From positions 1 through 7,104 of the forward strand of contig CAYGWP010000360.1 of NCBI GenBank assembly GCA_964353455.1: a DNA stretch of 7,104 nucleotides, written 5' to 3'. Origin of the DNA: CAYGWP01 sp964353455 (GTDB lineage Bacteria; Planctomycetota; Phycisphaerae; FEN-1346). The notes beneath the pieces are model-generated. The model ran no database searches. It saw only the letters and a program-made list of their open reading frames with translations, and was not told where the DNA came from. The position numbers and the translations under genes were made by a program. Position 1 is the stretch's first letter. Each line of letters starts with the position of its first letter. This document shows, one piece after another, positions 1 through 5,660 of the stretch.

Positions 1-12
1 GCCACGGGTTGC

Positions 13-20
13 GAGGAGGG
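13..20 (+). promoter_or_regulatory. Ribosome binding site that fixes the sulfatase start
   Basis: The purine run GAGGAGGG lies 6 nt upstream of the ATG at 27. It favours that ATG over the in-frame TTG at 9, whose codons would run through the Shine-Dalgarno sequence itself. Confidence 0.85.
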
Positions 21-26
21 TCCCCT

Positions 27-1481
27 ATGCCTTGCCTGAACCAGGATGACCATCGCCTGACCCGCCGCGATGTGCTTCGCGGGGTTGGCCTAGGCGCCGT
101 GAGTGCACTGGCGGCAGGGTGTGCGCCGCGCGCCATGGCCCGCGGCGAGATGTCCGCGCCGCAGCAGGCATCCCCCCGCAAGCCCAACATCATCTTCATC
201 CTGGCCGACGACCTCGGTTACGGCGACGTCGGCTGCTACGGCCAGAAGAAGGTCCGTACGCCCAACATCGACGCCCTTGCCGCCGACGGAATGCGGTTCA
301 CCCAGGTCTATTCCGGCAGCACTGTCTGCGCCCCGTCGCGCTGCGCCCTCATGACGGGCCTCCACACGGGCCACTGCCAGGTGCGCGGCAACTCGCTGGT
401 GCCCCTCAGGCCCGAGGACAGGACCGTTGCCGAGGTCCTCAAGGCCGCCGGCTACACGACCGCCATCATCGGCAAGTGGGGCCTGGGCGAGCCCGACTCG
501 ACCGGCATCCCCACCCGCAAGGGCTTCGATTACTGGTTCGGGTACCTGAACCAGCGCCATGCGCACAACTCGTGGCCTACGTACTTATGGAGAAATGAGG
601 AAAAGGTCCCCCTCAAGAACGTCGTGCCGCAGGAGGATGCGGTGGGGGCCGGCGTGGCGAGCGAGAGGCGAGAGTTCTCCGGCGACCTCTTCACGAAAGA
701 GGCCCTCCAGTTCGTCGAGCGGAGCAAGGACAAGCCGTTCTTCCTGTACCTCACGTACACCATTCCGCACGCCAACAACGAGGCCGGCAAGCAGGGCATG
801 GAGGTGCCGAGCGACGAGCCGTACTCGGCCGAGGACTGGCCGCAGGTCGAGAAGAACTTCGCCGCCGCCGTCACGCGCATGGATGCCGATATCGGCAGAC
901 TCGTGGCCCTCATCGGGAAACTCGGCCTCAGCGAGAACACCGTCATCTTCTTCACGAGCGACAACGGCCCGCACCGCGAGGGCGGACACGACCCCACGTT
1001 CTTCCAGAGCGGCGGCCCGCTTCGCGGCATCAAGCGCAGCCTATATGAGGGCGGCATACGCGTGCCGATGATCGTCCGCTGGCCCGGCCGCGTGAAGGCC
1101 GGCTCGGTGAGCGACCAGGCGTGGGCGTTCTGGGATTTTCTGCCGACGGCCGCCGAGATCGCCGGCGCGAGGCCTCCCGCCGGCATAGATGGGCTGTCGA
1201 TGCTCCCTGCAATCGAAGGCCGCCCCCAGACCGGACACGAGTACCTGTACTGGGAATTCCACGAGGGCGGGTTCGCGCAGGCCGTCCGCATGGGCGACTG
1301 GAAGGGCGTCCGTCGCGGTCTCGGCGGCGCGACCGAACTCTATAACCTCCGCGATGACCTTGGCGAAACGAAAGATGTGGCCGCCGGGCACCCCGACGTC
1401 GTCAAGCGCATCGAGGAGATTTTCCGTACGGCCCATGTTGACTCGCCTGAGTTTCCCGTGAAAAAGGCGCCAGCGAAATAG
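27..1481 (+). CDS. Tat-exported arylsulfatase (formylglycine-dependent sulfatase, PF00884 type)
   Basis: Predicted sulfuric ester hydrolase, 484 residues, acting outside the cytoplasm, probably on sulfated polysaccharide or other sulfate esters. Residues 12-19 (TRRDVLRG) form a twin-arginine motif, followed by a hydrophobic stretch ending ALAAGC (Cys32). This could be a lipoprotein site, although the AMA at 36-38 would also suit signal peptidase I. Metal ligands Asp61-Asp62 lie in ILADDLGYGD. The sulfatase signature CAPSR (101-105) supplies the Cys that is converted to formylglycine. Other active-site candidates are Lys150, His248 in TIPHAN, Asp312-Asn313 and Lys336. The usual GKWHLG motif reads GKWGLG here (149-154), as in a sulfatase subgroup that carries a downstream HAHN motif (178-181). 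The length is normal for a one-domain sulfatase. The gene needs a formylglycine-generating enzyme, which is not in the window. It is followed after 3 nt by the flavoprotein gene. The substrate cannot be read from the sequence. Confidence 0.95.
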   Translation: MPCLNQDDHRLTRRDVLRGVGLGAVSALAAGCAPRAMARGEMSAPQQASPRKPNIIFILADDLGYGDVGCYGQKKVRTPNIDALAADGMRFTQVYSGSTVCAPSRCALMTGLHTGHCQVRGNSLVPLRPEDRTVAEVLKAAGYTTAIIGKWGLGEPDSTGIPTRKGFDYWFGYLNQRHAHNSWPTYLWRNEEKVPLKNVVPQEDAVGAGVASERREFSGDLFTKEALQFVERSKDKPFFLYLTYTIPHANNEAGKQGMEVPSDEPYSAEDWPQVEKNFAAAVTRMDADIGRLVALIGKLGLSENTVIFFTSDNGPHREGGHDPTFFQSGGPLRGIKRSLYEGGIRVPMIVRWPGRVKAGSVSDQAWAFWDFLPTAAEIAGARPPAGIDGLSMLPAIEGRPQTGHEYLYWEFHEGGFAQAVRMGDWKGVRRGLGGATELYNLRDDLGETKDVAAGHPDVVKRIEEIFRTAHVDSPEFPVKKAPAK

Positions 1482-1484
1482 CAT

Positions 1485-2780
1485 ATGCCACCAACACGCG
1501 CCGCGCAAGCGCGGCGGCTAAATGGGTTTGGCGCACCGCAACTCGAAGCCGCCGACGTGGCCGTCGTCGGCGCGGGGCCGGCGGGTCTCATGGCCGCAAT
1601 CGCCGCGGCCGAGCGCGGGGCACATGTCGCGGTCCTCGAGCAACTCGACCGCCCCGGCGCAAGACTCCTCGCGACCGGCGGCGGTCGGTGCAACCTTACG
1701 AACCTCCTGCCGCCAGCCGAGTTCATGGCCCGATTCGGACGCCACGGCCGGTTCATGCAGCCGGCGCTCGAGGCCCTCGACCAGATCGGCCTCAGGCAGT
1801 TCCTCCACTCGCTCGGCGTCCCGACGCACGCACCCGACGGCCTGCACGTCTATCCCACTTCGGACTCGGCCGTCACGGTCCAGAGCGCGCTCTGGCGGCG
1901 GGCGCGCGAACTTGGCGTCGCGGTGCACCTTGCCGCCCGCGTGTCGGCCCTGTGGATCGAGGCCGGGGCGCTTCGCGGCCTCCAGATGGAAGGGCGGCGC
2001 CTGGCCGCGCGCCGCATCATCCTTGCGACCGGCGGACGAAGTTACCCGTCGCTCGGCGGAAGCGGGGCGGGTTACACCCTCGCGCGGCAGGCGAGCCATA
2101 CGATCGTGGAGCCGACGCCCGCCCTCGTGCCGCTCGTTGTCGCGGAGCCGTGGACCAGCAAGTGCGCCGGCGTCGCCGTCTCGCCCGCGCGCATCTGGAT
2201 TCCGCTTGCCGGCCGGCCGCGCGCGGGCCTTACGGGCGATGTGCTCTTCACGCACACCGGCCTCTCGGGCCCCGCGATCCTCGACCTTTCGGGCGATGTC
2301 GCGGTCCTGCTGGCGACGCACAAGACCGTGCCCCTTCGGATCGACCTCGCGCCCGGCACATCGGCCGACCAGTGGCGGCGGCGGTTCGAGAAGTGGCGGA
2401 TGCGGCACGGCCGCGCGACCGTCGCTGGACTCCTCGATCAGCACCTCCCCAAGTCGCTGGCCCGCGCGCTTTGCGAGGCCTGTCTCATCAGTCCGGCGAT
2501 GCGGCCGTCGCAGGTCACTCAAGGGGCGCAGGCAGCGCTCGTCGAGCGTCTGACGGCCCTGCCGCTCACGGTCACGGGCACCGAGGGCTGGGACCGCGCG
2601 ATGGTGACGCGAGGCGGGGTGAGCCTGAAGGAGGTGGACCCGCGGACCCTGGCGAGCCGGCGCCTGCGGGGCCTCGCGCTGGCCGGCGAGATACTGGACC
2701 TCGACGGCCCGAGCGGCGGGTTCAATCTCCAGTGGGCCTTCTCGAGCGGCAGGCTTGCAGGTATAACGATGTCTGGTTAG
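1485..2780 (+). CDS. HI0933/BaiN-family FAD-dependent oxidoreductase
   Basis: Predicted cytoplasmic flavoprotein of the HI0933 (TIGR00275; YhiN/BaiN-like, also called aminoacetone-oxidase-like) family, 431 residues as called. The FAD-binding Rossmann motif GAGPAG is at 29-34 with the acidic end of strand 2 at Glu52. The family hallmark GGGRCNLTN is at 65-73, ATGGRSYPSLGGSG at 181-194, LFTHTGLSGPAIL at 254-266, and the C-terminal FAD-contacting block with GGV, GEILDLDG and GGFNLQWAFSSG at 377-422. The physiological reaction of most members is unsettled; bile-acid reduction applies only to specific gut homologues. It probably shares a transcript with the sulfatase, only 3 nt away. The start is uncertain: ATG 1485 has no clear Shine-Dalgarno, and codons 3-13 lie on a palindromic repeat (1492-1522). 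GTG 1557 would start the protein directly on strand 1 (MAVVGAG) and is a serious alternative. The gene ends in TAG. Confidence 0.93.
   Translation: MPPTRAAQARRLNGFGAPQLEAADVAVVGAGPAGLMAAIAAAERGAHVAVLEQLDRPGARLLATGGGRCNLTNLLPPAEFMARFGRHGRFMQPALEALDQIGLRQFLHSLGVPTHAPDGLHVYPTSDSAVTVQSALWRRARELGVAVHLAARVSALWIEAGALRGLQMEGRRLAARRIILATGGRSYPSLGGSGAGYTLARQASHTIVEPTPALVPLVVAEPWTSKCAGVAVSPARIWIPLAGRPRAGLTGDVLFTHTGLSGPAILDLSGDVAVLLATHKTVPLRIDLAPGTSADQWRRRFEKWRMRHGRATVAGLLDQHLPKSLARALCEACLISPAMRPSQVTQGAQAALVERLTALPLTVTGTEGWDRAMVTRGGVSLKEVDPRTLASRRLRGLALAGEILDLDGPSGGFNLQWAFSSGRLAGITMSG
1492..1522. repeat. REP-like palindromic unit overlapping the flavoprotein start
   Basis: The stem GCCGCGC (1500-1506) and GCGCGGC (1509-1515) is a perfect 7-bp inverted repeat around AA. 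The unit has flanks CAACACGCGC (1492-1501) and GCGGCTAAA (1514-1522). Both flanks recur exactly in the complement of the left arm of the 4781-4852 palindrome, around a different 13-nt core. The 12-nt core CGCGCAAGCGCG also recurs at 3765-3776. It is read here as a diverged member of the same repeat family, which is inference from one window. Confidence 0.55.
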
Positions 2781-2861
2781 AGCGGTTTAGTGTTGCGTGT
2801 GTGCGCGGCGGGTCTCCCGTACGTGTCTGGCGTTGATTGCCGGGTGGCGGGGCCACGCAAA

Positions 2862-2900
2862 GGCACAGCCCGCCCGAGGCGGGTAAACTGTGGCCGTGCC
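2862..2900. terminator. Stem-loop in the convergent spacer, possible terminator
   Basis: CCCGCC (2869-2874) pairs with GGCGGG (2878-2883) across a CGA loop. CACAG (2864-2868) pairs with CTGTG (2888-2892) outside a TAAA bulge, giving about 11 bp in total. It lies about 80 nt after the flavoprotein stop, between converging genes. There is no T-tract on either strand, so it could instead be another REP-like unit. Confidence 0.35.
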
Positions 2901-2931
2901 GCCCGCCGAAGCAAAGCACCCCTAACGAAGC

Positions 2932-2957
2932 GAGAGCCGGTCTCATGTCAGGCTCTC
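2932..2957 (-). terminator. Stem-loop just after the methyltransferase stop
   Basis: GAGAGCC (2932-2938) and GGCTCTC (2951-2957) form a perfect 7-bp stem with a 12-nt loop, starting about 9 nt beyond the stop codon of the leftward methyltransferase gene. The position suits a terminator, but the following bases on that strand (GCTTCGTTAG) are only mildly T-rich. Confidence 0.35.
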
Positions 2958-2966
2958 CACGGCCTG

Positions 2967-3602
2967 CTACGGCTGCGAGGGCTTGCGGAATCGCAGGAAT
3001 ACCTGGTTCTTGAGGTAGTGGAACTCGGCGTCGAGCGCCAGGCCGGCGTCGGTCGCGACTTTGACGAGGCTCTCGCGCGGGATGTGTTTGCCGCGGTCGA
3101 ACGGCACCTCGTCCTTGTCGCGCCAGTCGATGATGAAGAGGAATCCGCCGGGCTTCAGGGCCTGCACGACGTTCTTAAGGAGCGGCCCGCGCAGTTTCTC
3201 GTCCACGTGGTGCAGGACGTCCGAGAGGAGCACCACGTCGGCGCATGACGGCTGGAGTTTCGTGTCGGTCGGCTCGCTGAGAACCGTCTCGACGTTCTTG
3301 CGGTTCTCTCGGGCGGCCTGGTCCTTGGTCGCCGCCAGGGCCTTGGCGTCGATGTCGGTGGCGAAGACCTTGCCCTTCTCGCCCACGGCGGCGGCAAGGC
3401 GGAAGGTGAAGTACCCGCGGCCCGCGCCGACGTCGGCCACGGTAGCGCCGGCCTTCAGGCCCATGTCCGCGATGATGCGGTCGGGCTGCTGCCACTCGTC
3501 GCGCTTCTCGGCAGCAAGCCCATCAAGCGTCCAGAGCGCGATGCTGAGCATGGCCGCCGCGCACGCCGCGCGCCCGCCCGCCGCCAGTGTGAGTCTCGCC
3601 AT
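2967..3602 (-). CDS. Class I SAM-dependent methyltransferase with a predicted signal peptide
   Basis: 211 residues. Rossmann-type methyltransferase motifs are complete: motif I VADVGAGRGYFT (55-66), acidic residues after strand 2 in ATDID (81-85), DVVLLSDVLHHV (122-133) and LKPGGFLFIIDW (149-160). The substrate is not evident; the DVLHHV and LKPGG style is that of the broad Methyltransf_11/25 group. The first 31 residues resemble a secretion signal, with Arg residues at 3 and 11, a hydrophobic run around AAMLSIALWTLDG, and a possible cleavage site near LA-AEK. The mature part begins with DEWQQPDRII, where the fold of related methyltransferases begins. ATG 3602 is the first start after an in-frame TAG. 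Its Shine-Dalgarno is poor: AGAAGG directly abuts the ATG and GAAAGG lies 11 nt away. A shorter start at Met18 (3549-3551) would weaken but not remove the hydrophobic N-terminus. It lies 202 bp downstream of the AsmA-like gene on the same strand. It ends in TAG. Confidence 0.9.
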   Translation of the reverse strand: MARLTLAAGGRAACAAAMLSIALWTLDGLAAEKRDEWQQPDRIIADMGLKAGATVADVGAGRGYFTFRLAAAVGEKGKVFATDIDAKALAATKDQAARENRKNVETVLSEPTDTKLQPSCADVVLLSDVLHHVDEKLRGPLLKNVVQALKPGGFLFIIDWRDKDEVPFDRGKHIPRESLVKVATDAGLALDAEFHYLKNQVFLRFRKPSQP

Positions 3603-3668
3603 CCTTCTGCCGACCTTTCGCCTGTGATCCCGCGGCTATTAGCGCGTTTCACGATTGCCCGTATCGCC

Positions 3669-3753
3669 GTGTGCCCCGCCCTACGGACTGGCGGGCGAAG
3701 ACGCGATATGGCCCGTCCCACGCCCGCCAGTCAGTCGGGCGGGCGTGGCACAC
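3669..3753. repeat. Imperfect inverted repeat, REP-doublet-like, in the spacer between two leftward genes
   Basis: The arms 3669-3697 and 3721-3753 are inverted copies with a few mismatches and a 4-nt length difference, around a 23-nt centre. Each arm can also fold alone: CCCGCC with GGCGGG in the left arm, CGCCCGCC with GGCGGGCG in the right. The outer end GTGTGCC/GGCACAC is the same as in the element at 5565-5643. It fills much of the 202-bp spacer 3603-3804. I see no clear promoter for the methyltransferase there. The 12-nt palindrome CGCGCAAGCGCG follows at 3765-3776. Confidence 0.7.
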
Positions 3754-3804
3754 GTGTTCTGCTGCGCGCAAGCGCGAACTGCCATGGTCGCCGAATCGCA
3801 CGGG

Positions 3805-4623
3805 CTACGGTTTGGCGGGCGATTCCGGCTGCTTCTTGCCGAAGATGCCCTCGAGCAATTTGCCCGCGCCCTTCGTGGCGGCCTCGCCGGCCTCCTTGGC
3901 CGATTTGCCGAGGCCCTCGAGCCTCTTTCCGAGTCCGTCGCCCAGGCGCTTGAAGTCCGCATCAGGGACCACGCCCTTGCACTTTTCGACGACGGCGGCC
4001 AGCACCGCCGGGACGATCTTCCGCATCAGTTCGCTGACGGTTGCCCCGCCGCCGGCGCTGTCGGACCCGACGTCGGTCAGCACGATCTCGGGCACCTTCA
4101 CGTCAAGCGTGGTGGCCTGGCCGCCCACCGGCAGCACCTGGACGTGGGCGACCACGTTGCGGATCACCACGCGGTCGGCCTTGACCTTCTTGCCGCCGGG
4201 TTCCTTGGAGTCCTGTGCCTTGCCGCCGCCCGTCCCCTGGGCGTTATGCATGATGGCCGAGACGTTGGTCGATCCGATCTTCTGCTCGAGGTTCATGTCG
4301 AGGCCGTCGATCTCGAAGCGGCTGACCTCGATCACATCGCCCATGAGGCTGCCGGGCCGCACGCCCAGGTCCAGCCGGTCGGCCTTCATGAGGTGCGGCG
4401 TCTTGAAGCCTTCGGGGTTCCCGACCACGAGGCCCCGAATGCCGATCTCGCCCCTGAGGAGGCCGACGCTGACCGAGTCAACGCGGGTATCGACGCCGAG
4501 GGCGTACCAGCCGCCGCGCTCGATGGCGGTCTTGGCGATGGAATCGATCGTGAGGTAACCCACAATCAGGCCCAGGACGATGACGGCAAGCACGATGAGG
4601 GCGATCTTCAGAAGTTTCTTCAT
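3805..4623 (-). CDS. Membrane-anchored AsmA/DUF748-like protein
   Basis: 272 residues. The N-terminus (MKKLLK followed by hydrophobic residues 7-23) is a single membrane anchor, leaving the rest most likely in the periplasm. Residues 25-120 are rich in short alternating beta strands (VDSVSVGLLRGEIGIRGL, VVGNPEGF, ADRLDLGVRPGSL, IEVSRFEIDGLDMNLE). This is the pattern at the start of AsmA/DUF748-type proteins, which are implicated in lipid transport or envelope integrity. A second strand-rich part (about 148-187) follows a Gly/Lys/Ser linker (130-147). The C-terminal third (197-262) is helical with regularly spaced Gly, Leu and Lys, as in an amphipathic membrane-binding helix, and it ends in a Lys/Pro tail. 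The protein is much shorter than classical AsmA. The start is supported by GGGGAGGA (4631-4638), 7 nt upstream. It ends in TAG. The AsmA-like assignment comes from sequence style; the exact role is unknown. Confidence 0.82.
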   Translation of the reverse strand: MKKLLKIALIVLAVIVLGLIVGYLTIDSIAKTAIERGGWYALGVDTRVDSVSVGLLRGEIGIRGLVVGNPEGFKTPHLMKADRLDLGVRPGSLMGDVIEVSRFEIDGLDMNLEQKIGSTNVSAIMHNAQGTGGGKAQDSKEPGGKKVKADRVVIRNVVAHVQVLPVGGQATTLDVKVPEIVLTDVGSDSAGGGATVSELMRKIVPAVLAAVVEKCKGVVPDADFKRLGDGLGKRLEGLGKSAKEAGEAATKGAGKLLEGIFGKKQPESPAKP

Positions 4624-4755
4624 GGCAGGTTCCTCCCCGGCTGCCCCCCCGTGGCCTCTCCGTCACTATGCCGAACCTGCGGCCGGTTTGCCACAAGTTT
4701 CCGGGGGTTTGGTGATGCGTCACTTCCGGGAGCTTGCCTCGGCGGGTGGCCGAAA

Positions 4756-4852
4756 GTTTAGCGGCGACTCGAAGTTATGAGTTTAGCCGCGACTCGAAGA
4801 GGAGCGCGTGTTGCCGTTCGAAAACGCGCTCCTCTTCGAGTCGCGGCTAAAC
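4756..4852. repeat. Perfect 29-bp-arm palindrome plus a third partial arm copy
   Basis: The arms 4781-4809 and 4824-4852 are exact reverse complements (29 of 29) around a 14-nt centre. An extra direct copy of the arm's outer end, GTTTAGCGGCGACTCGAAG (4756-4774), lies 25 nt upstream with one mismatch. Each arm can fold alone (GCG and CTC pair with GAG and CGC, one bulged A), so the structure resembles two head-to-head REP units. No T-tract follows on either side. It lies between divergent promoters, which argues against a terminator. The arm's flank sequences recur at 1492-1522. Confidence 0.92.
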
Positions 4853-4901
4853 GTGCCACCCCCATGAGTGACGCAGTACGCGCCCGGGACTTGCGAGACG
4901 C

Positions 4902-4930
4902 TTGCACGGTTCCGTCGGCGCGGCTATGAT
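4902..4930 (+). promoter_or_regulatory. Candidate sigma-70-type promoter for the FMN oxidoreductase gene
   Basis: TTGCAC (4902-4907) and TATGAT (4925-4930) are separated by exactly 17 bp. The -10 box matches consensus at 5 of 6 positions; the -35 box is weak (TTG only). Transcription would start near 4937, leaving a leader of about 26 nt that contains GGAGGA (4951-4956), 6 nt before the ATG. Confidence 0.5.
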
Positions 4931-4962
4931 GCCCGGCGGCAAAGCGAATCGGAGGAACTCGC

Positions 4963-5553
4963 ATGGCGAAGGCGAAGAAGGATGGCAGCGGGAAGAAGGT
5001 GGTAATCCTCCTCGGCAGCCCCCGCAAGGATGGCAACAGCGCGGCCATTGCCGAGCGGATCGCCGAGGGGGCGTCGGCGGCGGGGGCCACGGTCGAATCA
5101 TTCTATCTCCATGCGATGAAGATCGCCCCGTGCCGGGCGTGCGAATCGTGCCACAAGCCGGGCGCAAAGGGCTGCGCGATACAGGATGACATGCAGGGCC
5201 TGTATCCCAAACTCCGCGCGGCCGATGCGATCGTCTATGCCAGCCCCATCTACTGGTTCACGATGTCGGCCCAACTGAAACTGGCGATGGACCGGTGCTA
5301 CGCCCTGGGGGGCGAGGGCGGCTCGGCACTGGCCGGAAAGCGGATCGGCCTGGCGTTCTCGTTCGGCGGCGAGGACCCGTTCGATTCCGGATGCACGAAC
5401 GCCATCCGCACGTTCCAGGACGCCTTCGGGTTCATCGGCGCCCCGATCGTCGGCATGGTCTATGGCTCGGCCGGCGCCGCCGGCGACATCAAGTCCAATA
5501 AGAAGGTGATGGACGAGGCGATTGCGTTGGGCAAGAAACTCGCCAGCAGTTAG
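4963..5553 (+). CDS. NAD(P)H-dependent FMN oxidoreductase, iron-sulfur flavoprotein (Isf)-like
   Basis: 196 residues, cytoplasmic, flavodoxin-like fold of the FMN_red type. GSPRKDGNS (18-26) is the FMN-phosphate loop. SPIYWFTMSAQLKLAMDR (94-111) is the second flavin-contacting and dimer region. FSFGGE (132-137) begins the third. Between strands 2 and 3, Cys57, Cys60, Cys63 and Cys71 form CX2CX2CX7C. This fits the compact CX2CX2CX4-7C motif that binds a 4Fe-4S cluster in archaeal and bacterial Isf proteins, followed by the usual IQDDM. A role in electron transfer or reduction of quinones or small acceptors is likely; the partner is unknown. The length is normal for the group. The start is supported by GGAGGA 6 nt upstream and a candidate promoter. 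Some relatives keep these cysteines without a demonstrated cluster, so cluster binding is inference. It ends in TAG and is followed after 107 bp by the hydrolase gene. Confidence 0.92.
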   Translation: MAKAKKDGSGKKVVILLGSPRKDGNSAAIAERIAEGASAAGATVESFYLHAMKIAPCRACESCHKPGAKGCAIQDDMQGLYPKLRAADAIVYASPIYWFTMSAQLKLAMDRCYALGGEGGSALAGKRIGLAFSFGGEDPFDSGCTNAIRTFQDAFGFIGAPIVGMVYGSAGAAGDIKSNKKVMDEAIALGKKLASS

Positions 5554-5564
5554 CCGAAGGACCT

Positions 5565-5643
5565 GTGTGCCACGGCCGGCTTGCCCGGCCGTGTTTCAGT
5601 CATCGGCTAGGGCTCACGGCCGGGCAAGCCGGCCGTGGCACAC
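5565..5643. repeat. Perfect 29-bp-arm inverted repeat (REP doublet, REPIN-like)
   Basis: The arms 5565-5593 and 5615-5643 are exact reverse complements around a 21-nt centre. Each arm is itself a hairpin: CACGGCCGG (5571-5579) pairs with CCGGCCGTG (5585-5593) over a CTTGC loop, and the mirror image occurs in the right arm. The outer end GTGTGCCACG/CGTGGCACAC is shared with the right arm of the element at 3669-3753. It fills most of the 107-bp gap between the FMN oxidoreductase and hydrolase genes and ends 17 nt before the latter's start. No T-tract follows, but a hairpin this strong could still affect transcription or mRNA decay. Confidence 0.93.
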
Positions 5644-5647
5644 CAGC

Positions 5648-5653
5648 AAGGGG
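5648..5653 (+). promoter_or_regulatory. Ribosome binding site that fixes the hydrolase start
   Basis: AAGGGG lies 7 nt before ATG 5661. It supports that start over the upstream in-frame GTG at 5565, which would translate the inverted repeat. Confidence 0.75.
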
Positions 5654-5660
5654 CAACGCA

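Larger units (their letters stand above)
4624..4962. other. Divergent intergenic region, 339 bp
   Basis: The spacer between the leftward AsmA-like gene and the rightward FMN oxidoreductase gene. It holds the ribosome binding site of the AsmA-like gene (4631-4638, minus), a near-palindrome GTGATGCGTCAC (4712-4723), the repeat cluster 4756-4852, and a promoter and ribosome binding site for the rightward gene (4902-4956). I found no convincing promoter for the AsmA-like gene and no protein-coding gene. Confidence 0.8.

Noticed and set aside
9..26. TTG start for the sulfatase, adding six residues
   Set aside because: The added codons lie on the Shine-Dalgarno sequence of ATG 27, which gives a normal Tat signal peptide.
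1518..2522. Minus-strand frame opposite the flavoprotein
   Set aside because: Arg/Gly-rich shadow; the plus-strand frame has every HI0933-family motif.
4712..4723. GTGATGCGTCAC as a regulator operator
   Set aside because: Only 10 of 12 bases are symmetrical, and there is no second copy or overlapping promoter to support it.
3655..4761. Long plus-strand open frame (368 codons) opposite the AsmA-like gene
   Set aside because: It is antisense to a gene with a clear start, ribosome binding site and membrane anchor. Its composition (His/Asp/Ala/Gly-rich) is that of a GC-rich shadow frame.
4716..4875. TGCGTCACT (4716-4724) and AGTGACGCA (4867-4875) as terminal repeats of a 160-bp element enclosing the palindrome
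   Set aside because: A 9-bp inverted match in a spacer this size is expected by chance roughly one time in five, and no flanking target duplication is visible.
4756..5643. CRISPR array or riboswitch explanation for the repeats
   Set aside because: There is no regular repeat-spacer pattern and no cas genes. The repeats are inverted doublets, and no conserved riboswitch core was seen.
5565..5660. GTG start for the hydrolase, adding 32 residues
   Set aside because: The extension translates the perfect inverted repeat and would bury the signal peptide; ATG 5661 has a proper ribosome binding site.
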